A DNA stretch of 64,000 nucleotides from Centipeda flueggei ATCC 43531 (GTDB lineage: Bacteria; Bacillota; Negativicutes; Selenomonadales; Selenomonadaceae): NCBI RefSeq assembly GCF_000160695.1, contig NZ_GG694007.1, positions 306,268 to 370,267 of the forward strand, given 5' to 3'. The first letter of the stretch is position 1. The number at the start of each line of letters is the position of its first letter. Under the pieces are notes generated by a model that was not told the DNA's origin, ran no database searches, and saw only the letters and a list, made by a program, of their open reading frames with translations. Below, one piece after another: positions 40,935 to 48,574 of the stretch. The translations under genes were made by a program, and so were the position numbers.

Positions 40935-41360
40935 CTGCGCGCGAGGGGTGAAGAATGTACCGTGTACATTGTATTCGCAGGGCGGATGAAGAAAACGCTG
41001 CTTCCTTTATGCTCCGTTCGCTTCTATTATGGACGAAAATGATGCCTTTTTCAAGGGAAAGGGGAGGGAAATGCGGCAGGTTGTCCAAGGTGGGAGATGT
41101 TGTGGGTGTGCTGGGGCATTCAGGATGTAAGGAATCACGGAGAGACAGGAATTACGCGGGGTTAGAGGTATTTTCCTGTATGCATTCCTGCTTTTTGAGG
41201 TAGAAAATACTCCATTTTGAAGCTATTGATCTTAATTTATAGTTATTTATAGTTATTTTATGGAATTTATTTTTATTGTTTTATGGTTCGACTGTTGTAT
41301 TTTCACAGGGTGGAAAATCTTTCTGATGGGATTCTTGAGTAAACGTATGGGCATAAGAGA
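40935..41360. other. 425-bp stretch without a supported gene
   Basis: Lower GC than the surroundings, with TTTATAGTTATTTATAG-type direct repeats near 41240. Short open frames exist on the plus strand but have no ribosome binding site and unlike codon use. It may be a decayed gene or a regulatory spacer; I see nothing definite. Confidence 0.4.
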
Positions 41361-41361
41361 A

Positions 41362-41400
41362 GGGACGCCGCACGAAGTCAAAACTTCGTGCAGCGCCCCA
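41362..41400 (-). terminator. terminator of the 234-aa envelope protein gene
   Basis: GGGACGCCGCACGAAG (41362-41377) pairs with CTTCGTGCAGCGCCCC (41384-41399) with two mismatches; the downstream side on the minus strand is TTCTCTTAT. Confidence 0.7.
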
Positions 41401-41416
41401 CATTTCTCTGTGTATC

Positions 41417-42121
41417 TCAGCGGCTGCGATAGCGATCGGCGATGGCACGCGGGCTGTCGCCTGCATCGAGTGCCGAGGTCGGCGGTGTGATGTCCATCGG
41501 TGCGGCGTTCTGCGGTGCGCTGCCCTGCGGACGGATGTCCGTGATGGGCGGCTGCGGTGCGGCAGCGCGCGGCTGCGCTGCACTCCGGTAGACGTTTTCA
41601 TCCTCTTTGCGCGAGCGGAAGCGGTTCCAGAGCCAGCGCAGCACCATGAAGGCGGCGACGGCGATGGCGACGTTCACGAGGACGCCGAGGATATCGGCGA
41701 GGAGACCGCTGCCCATGCCGCCGAGGAGGCTCGCGAGGAGGCCGCCGAGCATCATGCCGCCCGCGAGGAGCCCGATATTGCGCAGGGTGTTGCCCCAGCC
41801 CGTGCCGCTTTTGGCGGTGTTTGCGGTGTTTGCCGCATTCGCCTTGCTGTTTGCGGCGGGGGCGTTCTTTTCAAGCTGGTTTGCGTTCTTCGAGGGGGCG
41901 TAGCTGCTGCCGTTCCCCGAGACGGATTTTCCGCTGCTGCTCTGCCCCTGCGATGCCTTCGGGGCTGCTTTTGGCGCTGCCTTCGGCGCGATGCGCGCAC
42001 CGCCCTTTGCGGCTTCTGCCTGTGCGCCGAGCGTGCTCTGCACGGCGCTCGGGACGATGATGGGTGCGGTAAAGGTCAGCGAGCCGACCATTGCCGCAGC
42101 GATGAGTTTCTTCAGGTTCAT
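41417..42121 (-). CDS. exported or membrane low-complexity protein, 234 aa
   Basis: A signal-type N-terminus (MNLKKLIAAAMVGSLTFTAPI) is followed by an Ala/Lys/Pro-rich stretch (APKAAPKAAPKA) and an Asn/Ala/Thr stretch. A glycine-rich helix (LLAGGMMLGGLLASLLGGMGSGLLADILG) and a transmembrane helix (NVAIAVAAFMVLRWLWNRF) come next, then a Pro/Ala-rich tail. This is the layout of the N-terminal half of bacterial Tim44-domain proteins, but the Tim44 domain itself is absent. Function unknown. Confidence 0.65.
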   Translation of the reverse strand: MNLKKLIAAAMVGSLTFTAPIIVPSAVQSTLGAQAEAAKGGARIAPKAAPKAAPKASQGQSSSGKSVSGNGSSYAPSKNANQLEKNAPAANSKANAANTANTAKSGTGWGNTLRNIGLLAGGMMLGGLLASLLGGMGSGLLADILGVLVNVAIAVAAFMVLRWLWNRFRSRKEDENVYRSAAQPRAAAPQPPITDIRPQGSAPQNAAPMDITPPTSALDAGDSPRAIADRYRSR

Positions 42122-42272
42122 TCCATATTCTCCTTCATAATATCATTCGATACGGGGATAGCCCCGGTATTCGTAACCGAATTGAAAAACGCAAATTAAT
42201 ACCTTGATGAGCGGTGCTCCGCAGCAAACCCTTGCGTAACGAGGCGTTCTGCGAGGAGCACGCGAAGATGCC

Positions 42273-42548
42273 TTACTCCTGATAGGATTTGATGTCCTCG
42301 GGGAAGGCATAGATCTCGCCGACGGTGTCGAGCTCGCCCGAGAGGTAGCGGTCGATGTCGTCCACGTCGATGTAGAGCTTGCAGTCGATGTCGAGATAAC
42401 CCTGTTCGCGCCCCTCGGAGAGGTCGCGGATCGCCATGAGCTTCTCACGCAGCTTCAGCAGATCGCTGCGTGTCGCGTGAACGTCGAGCCGCAGCTGGGG
42501 GACGCCGTATTCTTTGAGGACTTCGTCCATGGTCATACGCTGTGACAT
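42273..42548 (-). CDS. hypothetical protein, 91 aa
   Basis: GAAAGGAAA lies before the ATG. Sequence features: MDEVLKEYGVP at the start, an acidic helical middle, LDIDCKLYIDVDDIDRYLSGE (Asp-rich) and a soluble C-terminus. No motif recognised. The gene at 42573 is immediately upstream on the same strand (24 nt), so the two are likely co-expressed. Confidence 0.6.
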   Translation of the reverse strand: MSQRMTMDEVLKEYGVPQLRLDVHATRSDLLKLREKLMAIRDLSEGREQGYLDIDCKLYIDVDDIDRYLSGELDTVGEIYAFPEDIKSYQE

Positions 42549-42572
42549 AGTATTTTCCTTTCTCTGCTTTGA

Positions 42573-42797
42573 CTATTTGCCCTTTATCCTATCCGATGAT
42601 GCTGAATTTTGACTGAATGCCGCATCCGTGCCATGTTCCCGCTGTTTGCGGAGGGTGTGGAGTGCAGTCTCGAGGGCACGCTTTTCGCAGCGGCAGGTTT
42701 CATAGTCGAGGTCGCCCAATGCGCGAAGCATCCGTGCGTCGAGGGTGCGGATGTCCGCCTCGATGCGCCGTATGGCGTCCGATGAATCCTGTGCCAT
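42573..42797 (-). CDS. hypothetical protein, 74 aa (helical)
   Basis: Mostly amphipathic helix (DAIRRIEADIRTLDARMLRALGDL, ALETALHTLRKQREHG), probably a coiled coil. I start at ATG 42797 (MAQDSS) because AAAGGAG is 8 nt upstream; the ATG two codons earlier is too close to it. Function unknown. Confidence 0.55.
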   Translation of the reverse strand: MAQDSSDAIRRIEADIRTLDARMLRALGDLDYETCRCEKRALETALHTLRKQREHGTDAAFSQNSASSDRIKGK

Positions 42798-42844
42798 GTA
42801 CATCTCTCCTTTGATAAGTATTCTAACAGTTTTGGCAGAAACTG

Positions 42845-42874
42845 TCTACATTCGTATTATAGTTATGATATAAT
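42845..42874 (+). promoter_or_regulatory. promoter of the MutS-like gene
   Basis: TCTACA (42845-42850) and TATAAT (42869-42874) are 18 bp apart, 50 nt before the MutS-like start. Confidence 0.45.
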
Positions 42875-42926
42875 ATGACTGTTATGAATGTTGTCGGGAA
42901 TCGTGGATTCCCTCAAGGAGTTCCTC

Positions 42927-44717
42927 ATGAAGAAGGACTTTTATGAAAATGTGCGTGAGCATGCCCTTGCACACGCGCATACACAGGATACATGGCGAAC
43001 GCGGTTCATTCTTGCGCGTACGGCGGTGTTCCCGCTGATGCTGGTCGCCCTCCTTCACGGCTATGACTGCGGTTCGGTGGAGGAGCTGATGCTCGGCGGC
43101 TTTTTGCTCCTGCTCTTTGCCGTGCTCGTGCTGCGGCATCGGCGGCTCGAGCGGCGCCGCATCTTTACGCAGGCATATCTTGGCGTCGTGGGAGAGCATT
43201 TGGCGCGTTTTTGCGGAGAGTGGAAGAAGTCCCCGGTGGACGGCGGTGCCTACCTGCGGGAGAAGTGCCCGCCCGATCGGGATCTCCACATCTTCGGCGG
43301 CGCGTCGCTCTATCAGTATCTCTGTGCGGCGCATACGCGCATGGGGCGTGACCGTCTTGCCGCCGCGCTCTCGGCAACGCCGCAGGATCTCGCACGGATA
43401 CGCCGGCGGCAGGCGGCCGTGGCGGAGCTGCTCGCTCATCCGCTTCTTGCCTTGGAGCTGGAGGCGCGCGGCGCACTCCTGCCCGATGCGCATGATACGC
43501 GCGCGCTTGCCAAGGAGCTTGCACAGCCGCTCAAGGGGTCACTGAAGCTCATTTCTTGCATTGGCATCGTTCTCGCCAATGCCTGCGTCTGGTCGTTCTT
43601 TTGGGCTGTTTTCTTTGACGGCAGCTGGCCGATTCCGATCGCGCTCTTTACGTTCAACCTCACGATGGCGATGGCATTTTTCCCGCGGACGCAGCGCGAA
43701 CTGGCGCCGCTCGGCCGCATGGCGCGCGCGCTGCGTCTCTATGGGCGGATCTTTCGTGCGCTCGAGCGCGCTCCGCTGCGCAGTTCCGCGTTTCACGCGA
43801 TTCTGGCACCGCTCTTCGCGCCCGTGCGCGCTACCATCGGGCTGGGCCGTCTGACGATTCTCGCTGACTGTGCGGCGATGCGGCGCAATTTCTTTTTCTT
43901 TATCCTTGCCAATGGGATTCTGCTCTGGGACTTTCACTGCATGGCATATTTCTCTCACTGGCGCAAGGGCTACGGTGCGGCGGCGGCCGGCTGGCTGAAG
44001 GTGTGGGCGGAGATGGAGGTCCTGCTCTCGCTTGCGCGCGTCGGGCATACGCGTGAGGTGCATACGTTCCCGCGCTTTGCGGAGGAGGGAGCGCCGCAGC
44101 TCATGGCGGAGGATGCGACGCTGCTGCTCCTGACGGAGGAGACGGCGACGCCGAATGACGCACAGCTCACGGCAGGGACGCTCGTCATCACGGGGTCAAA
44201 TATGTCCGGCAAGACGACGTATATGCGCTGTCTTGGCTCTAACGCTGTTCTTGCATACGCAGGCGCGCCGGTATGCGCGCGTTCCTTTACTCTCACCCCG
44301 ATGGCGATCTATACATCGATTCAGATCAGCGACGATCTCGCGGGTGGGATCTCGACGTTCTATGCGGAGCTCCTGCGCATCAAGAAGATGATGGTCTACA
44401 GCAAGCGCGGCAAGCCCATGCTGATTCTGATCGATGAAATTTTCCGCGGGACGAATTCCGCCGACCGCATTGTCGGCGCGCGCGAGGCGATCCGCCGTCT
44501 GACGCTCCCGCACGCGATCACGGTGGTGACGACGCACGACTTTGAGCTCTGTGATCTTGGCCGCGAGGGTATTCCCGTGACGAATGCGCATTTTGAGGAG
44601 CACTACGAGGGAGATAAGATCCTCTTTGATTTCAAGATGCGCGCGGGGCGCTGCCATACGACGAATGCGCAGTATCTCCTGCGCATGGCGGGCATTATGG
44701 GAGAGGAGAGAGGATAG
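42927..44717 (+). CDS. membrane-associated MutS-family ATPase
   Basis: A 596-residue protein. The C-terminal domain is a MutS/MSH ATPase: Walker A GSNMSGKTTYMR, the Q-loop and ST region ISDDLAGGISTFYAELLRIKKMM, Walker B MLILIDEIFRGTNSADR and the switch VVTTHDFEL. The N-terminal part has hydrophobic helix pairs (residues about 30-70 and 215-265), so it is probably membrane-inserted. It lacks the mismatch-recognition domain I of MutS and the Smr domain of MutS2. Such MutS-related membrane proteins are found in many Firmicutes and Bacteroidetes, with unknown function. AAGGAG precedes ATG 42927. Confidence 0.82.
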   Translation: MKKDFYENVREHALAHAHTQDTWRTRFILARTAVFPLMLVALLHGYDCGSVEELMLGGFLLLLFAVLVLRHRRLERRRIFTQAYLGVVGEHLARFCGEWKKSPVDGGAYLREKCPPDRDLHIFGGASLYQYLCAAHTRMGRDRLAAALSATPQDLARIRRRQAAVAELLAHPLLALELEARGALLPDAHDTRALAKELAQPLKGSLKLISCIGIVLANACVWSFFWAVFFDGSWPIPIALFTFNLTMAMAFFPRTQRELAPLGRMARALRLYGRIFRALERAPLRSSAFHAILAPLFAPVRATIGLGRLTILADCAAMRRNFFFFILANGILLWDFHCMAYFSHWRKGYGAAAAGWLKVWAEMEVLLSLARVGHTREVHTFPRFAEEGAPQLMAEDATLLLLTEETATPNDAQLTAGTLVITGSNMSGKTTYMRCLGSNAVLAYAGAPVCARSFTLTPMAIYTSIQISDDLAGGISTFYAELLRIKKMMVYSKRGKPMLILIDEIFRGTNSADRIVGAREAIRRLTLPHAITVVTTHDFELCDLGREGIPVTNAHFEEHYEGDKILFDFKMRAGRCHTTNAQYLLRMAGIMGEERG

Positions 44718-44789
44718 AATTTGCGGACACGGTGACAGCGCGGAGGAAATCTGTTATAATGGGGAATACTTTCCTGCGATAAGAGAATG

Positions 44790-44952
44790 AAGGAATCGCT
44801 GATAAAATAGACCCTCAGATTAGCGTAGATTTTTTCGCCCGATTGAGGAGGCAAACCGGACGCATAGCAGAGGCTATGTGGAGGATTCTAGGGCACAGAC
44901 AGGGCGAAAAAGATGTACTAAGACGGCGGTGCTGAATTTATCAGTGCTCCCT
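44790..44952 (+). repeat. dispersed palindromic element, copy 7 (forward)
   Basis: AAGGAATCGCTGATAAA to TTATCAGTGCTCCCT. Central hairpin CATAGC/GCTATG at 44871-44878 region. Flanks read TGA on both sides rather than TA. Confidence 0.85.
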
Positions 44953-44992
44953 GAATGGCGGTGCGGGGCTCCCTCCGCTGAAAGGATACAGA

Positions 44993-45949
44993 ATGAACGA
45001 GCAAGCTGCGCGATCTGCTGCAACGGCGGGGGTTATGACTGCTACCGCCGTGGTCTATGCGCTCGCGGCAATCTATCTGCCCGTGCTGACGATGATGATG
45101 GGGATGCTCTGGCCGGTGTTTATCGCATTGGTGACCGTGCGCATCGGACTTCGCTGCGGTGTGCTTGCGGCGGCGGCGTCACTTCTTCTCACCATGCTCT
45201 TTGCCACGCCTGTGGCGGGAGCCTCCTTTGTGCTCTCGTTTGCGCCGACGGGACTGGCGCTCGGCGTTCTGTTTCGCCGTGAGGGCGGCACACTGCGTGC
45301 TCTCGTGGGCGGGACGATTGCCTCGCTGATCGGGAAGGCGATGGCCGGAGGGCTCATTCTGCTCCTTTTCGGGATCAATCCCTTTGCGCTGGATCCTGCG
45401 GTGATGCAGCAGGCGATGGATGAGACCCTCGGCGTGTATCGCTCCCTCGGTATGACGGAGGCGCAGATTGACGAGACGCGTACAGCGGCGGGGCAGGTGC
45501 TGGAGCTCTTTCTCCTGATGCTGCCGGCCCTTTTTGTGGGGAGCGCATTGATTGAGGCAGGCGTCTGCTTTGCCGTCATGCGCAAGGTGCTCCGTCGTAT
45601 GGGACTGCCTGCTGCTGCTTTTCCTCCTTTTGCACAATGGCGGTTGCCGATCTTTTTCCCCTATCTCTTTGCCTTCTCTCTCATCGGCATCTATTGGGGA
45701 TCGACGCGTGAGCTCCTGCTGCTCTATCAAGCGGCGCTCAACGCCTACCTGATCGCATTCCTCGCAGGATTGGTGCAGGGAATTTCACTCCTGCATTTTC
45801 TCCTCCTGCGGTTCCATGTTTCGCCCTTTGTGCGTATCCTCATCTATGTCTTCGTTGTGGTCAACGGGATCATGACGCAGATCATCTCATGGACGGGGCT
45901 CTTTGATATGGTCTATGACTATCGCAGGCGCATGATGAATCGCAGATGA
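44993..45949 (+). CDS. yybS: YybS/DUF2232 family membrane protein
   Basis: A 318-residue protein with about eight membrane helices (YALAAIYLPVLTMMMGMLWPVF, IFFPYLFAFSLIGIYWG). DUF2232 proteins sit immediately before gdpP and rplI in Firmicutes, as here. Function unknown; synteny links it to cyclic di-AMP breakdown. GAAAGGA precedes ATG 44993. Confidence 0.85.
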   Translation: MNEQAARSAATAGVMTATAVVYALAAIYLPVLTMMMGMLWPVFIALVTVRIGLRCGVLAAAASLLLTMLFATPVAGASFVLSFAPTGLALGVLFRREGGTLRALVGGTIASLIGKAMAGGLILLLFGINPFALDPAVMQQAMDETLGVYRSLGMTEAQIDETRTAAGQVLELFLLMLPALFVGSALIEAGVCFAVMRKVLRRMGLPAAAFPPFAQWRLPIFFPYLFAFSLIGIYWGSTRELLLLYQAALNAYLIAFLAGLVQGISLLHFLLLRFHVSPFVRILIYVFVVVNGIMTQIISWTGLFDMVYDYRRRMMNRR

Positions 45950-45960
45950 CTCTTTGTTTA

Positions 45961-45988
45961 TTGACGGAATACAGATAATGTATATACA
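45961..45988 (+). promoter_or_regulatory. promoter of gdpP
   Basis: TTGACG (45961-45966) and TATACA (45983-45988) with 16-bp spacing, 50 nt before gdpP. Confidence 0.5.
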
Positions 45989-46040
45989 ACCAGCATATAA
46001 CATCCAAATAGAAACCTAGAAATCGAAAGAAGGTGATGCT

Positions 46041-48044
46041 ATGCCGCGGAATTTATCCGCGTGGATCGATCTCACGATCCATTTGATTGTCATGCTTGCT
46101 CTTGCCCTTGTGACATTCTGCTACAATTCGTTTGTCGGAGCGGCGGCAATCTTGCTCTGGGCAGTGCTCGCAGCGTTCGCGTGGGAACGCTGCCGTGACA
46201 GAGAACGGCGATTTGAACGCTATTGTATGGGCGTTATACGCAATGTCAATGATGTCATGAACTATGCGGTGGATCGCCTTCCGCAGGCGATTCTCCTTGT
46301 GAATCAGGAGGGGCATCTGGAGTGGGCCAATCATCAGCTGGGGGACGCTCTTGGCTCACAGCCGGAACAGGGAACCTCCGTTGCGGATTTTTGGCCGCAT
46401 TTCAATCTTGAGTCCATCTGGGGAACGGAGGGGGAGCACCGCTTCTCCCACGAGGGACATTCCTACCGTGTTTATCACCGCATGATCTCGACATCGTATC
46501 AGACCGAGCCGCTGATCGCACTCTATGTGGAGGATGAGACAGAGTATGCGGCGCTTGAGAAACGTTTCTACGGCAGCCGTACGGCACTTCTCTATATTCA
46601 GGTCGATAACTATGATGAGATCATGCAGGGCCAGACGGAGACCGAGAAGTCAATGCTCCTCCTTGCTGTGCGTGAGAAGATCGACGCATGGGTGAGCGGT
46701 CTCGGCGGCTTCCTGCGCAGCATCTCGGACGGCGAGTATGTGGCCCTCCTTGACCGCAAATCGCTGGATCATGCGATCGCGGAGAAGTTCGATATTCTCG
46801 ATCAGGTGCGTAAGGTGATTAACTCCAAGGGGATGCCGGTGACTCTCTCCATCGGGCTTTCGCTCTCGTCCGACCAGACCCTTCATGAGGTTGGCGAGGA
46901 GGCGGAGGCAAAGCTTGACCTTGCCCTCGGGCGCGGCGGAGATCAGGTCGCTCTCGATATCGGCGGCAAGACGCAGTTTTTCGGCGGCAAGGCAAAGGCT
47001 GTGGAGAAGCATACGCGCGTCAAGGCACGCGTTGTGGCACACGCACTGCGTGATATCATGGACAACTCGGATGAGGTGTACATCATGGGACACCACAACG
47101 AAGACTATGATGCATTCGGTGCGGCGATGGGCGTAGCGTGCATGGCACGTGCCCTCGGCAAGAAGGTACACATTGTCCTCAGTGATATGAATGAGGGCAT
47201 TGACCGTATCGTGGACATGGTGAAGAAAGATGAATCGTACGAGGGGCTGTTTCTCCATCCCGGTGACGTTGCCGAAACACCGGCGCTCTCATCCCTCCTG
47301 GTTGTGGTGGATGCACACATCCCGCACATTCTTGCCGATCCCGCGCTGCTTGAGCGTATCCCAAAGATTGTCGTTATTGACCATCACCGCCGCAGCGAGT
47401 ATTTTGTCAAGAATCCGCTGCTCGTTTACATTGAGACGGCATCCAGTTCCGCGAGTGAGCTCGTGACGGAGCTGCTCATGTACTTCGGAGACAATGTCCG
47501 CCCAACGCGGCTCGATGCAACAGCACTTTACTCCGGCATTGTGGTGGATACAAAGAACTTCAACATCAGCGCGGGCGTGCGCACCTTCGATGCGGCGGCG
47601 TATCTCCGCCGTGCGGGCGCTGATCCCGTACTCGTCCGCACGCTGTTCCAGAGTGACTACGAGACGACGGTGTCGCTCGCACGCGCGAAAGCGAATGCGG
47701 TCTACTATCCGGGGGGACTGATCGTGGGCTGTATCCCCGATCTTCTGCCGAACGGGCAGATCATCGCGGCACAGGCGGCGGACGGGATGCTTCGTGTGGA
47801 CGGTGTTCGCATGAGTATCTATGTATTCCCGCTTGCGAGAGATGTGGTGGGCATCAGTGCCCGCTCCTCCGGTGAGATGAATGTGCAGGTCATCATGGAG
47901 GCGTTCGGCGGCGGCGGTCATGCGAATGTCGCCGGCGCACAGGTCAAGGGTGTGCCGCTTGATGAGGTGCGCGCACAAGTTGTTGAACAGGCAAAAGCAT
48001 ATATAGAGGAGAGTGACCAACGTGAAAGTGATACTGCAGGCTGA
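46041..48044 (+). CDS. gdpP: cyclic di-AMP phosphodiesterase (DHH/DHHA1, GGDEF-degenerate)
   Basis: A 667-residue membrane protein: two N-terminal helices (about residues 10-55), a PAS-like domain (ILLVNQEGHLEWANHQLGD), a degenerate GGDEF domain without the GGDEF motif (SDGEYVAL), then a DHH/DHHA1 phosphodiesterase. GHHNEDYDAFGAAMG, VVVDAHIPH, VVIDHHRRSEYF (the DHH motif) and the C-terminal GGGGHANVAGAQV match GdpP/YybT, which hydrolyses cyclic di-AMP. AGAAGGTGATG precedes ATG 46041. The rplI start overlaps its last 23 nt. Confidence 0.93.
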   Translation: MPRNLSAWIDLTIHLIVMLALALVTFCYNSFVGAAAILLWAVLAAFAWERCRDRERRFERYCMGVIRNVNDVMNYAVDRLPQAILLVNQEGHLEWANHQLGDALGSQPEQGTSVADFWPHFNLESIWGTEGEHRFSHEGHSYRVYHRMISTSYQTEPLIALYVEDETEYAALEKRFYGSRTALLYIQVDNYDEIMQGQTETEKSMLLLAVREKIDAWVSGLGGFLRSISDGEYVALLDRKSLDHAIAEKFDILDQVRKVINSKGMPVTLSIGLSLSSDQTLHEVGEEAEAKLDLALGRGGDQVALDIGGKTQFFGGKAKAVEKHTRVKARVVAHALRDIMDNSDEVYIMGHHNEDYDAFGAAMGVACMARALGKKVHIVLSDMNEGIDRIVDMVKKDESYEGLFLHPGDVAETPALSSLLVVVDAHIPHILADPALLERIPKIVVIDHHRRSEYFVKNPLLVYIETASSSASELVTELLMYFGDNVRPTRLDATALYSGIVVDTKNFNISAGVRTFDAAAYLRRAGADPVLVRTLFQSDYETTVSLARAKANAVYYPGGLIVGCIPDLLPNGQIIAAQAADGMLRVDGVRMSIYVFPLARDVVGISARSSGEMNVQVIMEAFGGGGHANVAGAQVKGVPLDEVRAQVVEQAKAYIEESDQRESDTAG

Positions 48045-48465
48045 TGTAAAGAATATCGGAAAAAAAGGCGAGATCGTCGAGGTGGCGGACGGCTATGGCC
48101 GTAATTTCCTTCTGCCGCGTAAGCTGGCACTGGCTGCGAGCAGCTCGAATGTGAATGTGGCAAAAGCGCAGGCAGGAGCGAAGGCACGTAAAGATGCGAT
48201 GGCGGTCGATGAGGCAAAGCTCATGGCGGCGCAGCTCGAGAAAGTCGAGGTGGAAATCCCTGTGCACATCGGCGAGAACGGCCGCCTCTTCGGTGCAGTG
48301 ACCGGCAAAGATGTCGCAGAGGCACTGAAGAAGATGCACATCGACGTGGATCGGCGTAAGATCTCGATCAATGGAGAGGTGACGGGTGAAGGACTGTACG
48401 AAGCAGTTGTGAAGGTGCATCCAAACATCGCCACGACGATCAAGATTCATGTGCGCAAAGAATAA
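48022..48465 (+). CDS. rplI: 50S ribosomal protein L9
   Basis: A 147-residue protein. MKVILQADVKNIGKKGEIVEVADGYGRNFLLPRKLA is the N-terminal rRNA-binding domain. A long central helix and the C-terminal domain (GRLFGAVTGKDVAEAL, KISINGEV) follow. The start is GTG 48022, with AGGAG at 48008-48012, because it gives the family N-terminus; an in-frame GTG at 48013 would add three residues. It overlaps gdpP and is therefore coupled to it. Confidence 0.95.
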   Translation: MKVILQADVKNIGKKGEIVEVADGYGRNFLLPRKLALAASSSNVNVAKAQAGAKARKDAMAVDEAKLMAAQLEKVEVEIPVHIGENGRLFGAVTGKDVAEALKKMHIDVDRRKISINGEVTGEGLYEAVVKVHPNIATTIKIHVRKE

Positions 48466-48529
48466 TCGCTGCATGCTCTGCGCAAACATTGATGAACGAT
48501 ACACTCATATTGATTGAATACAATACAGC

Positions 48530-48561
48530 GGGCTGATGAGCATGTCTCATCAGCCCTTCTC
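48530..48561 (+). terminator. perfect stem-loop after rplI
   Basis: GGGCTGATGAG (48530-48540) and CTCATCAGCCC (48546-48556) pair with a 5-nt loop. The tail TTCTC is T-poor, so it may only attenuate read-through into lonC. Confidence 0.65.
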
Positions 48562-48574
48562 AAAAGGGAGAACT

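Noticed and set aside
40955..41203. 83-codon plus-strand frame after repeat copy 6
   Set aside because: No ribosome binding site, no recognisable domain, and it lies in a low-GC spacer.
18871..44952. Dispersed 165-bp elements as simple rho-independent terminators
   Set aside because: They are found in both orientations, with TA flanks and similar full length including internal sequence, so transposition fits better, although they may have terminator activity.
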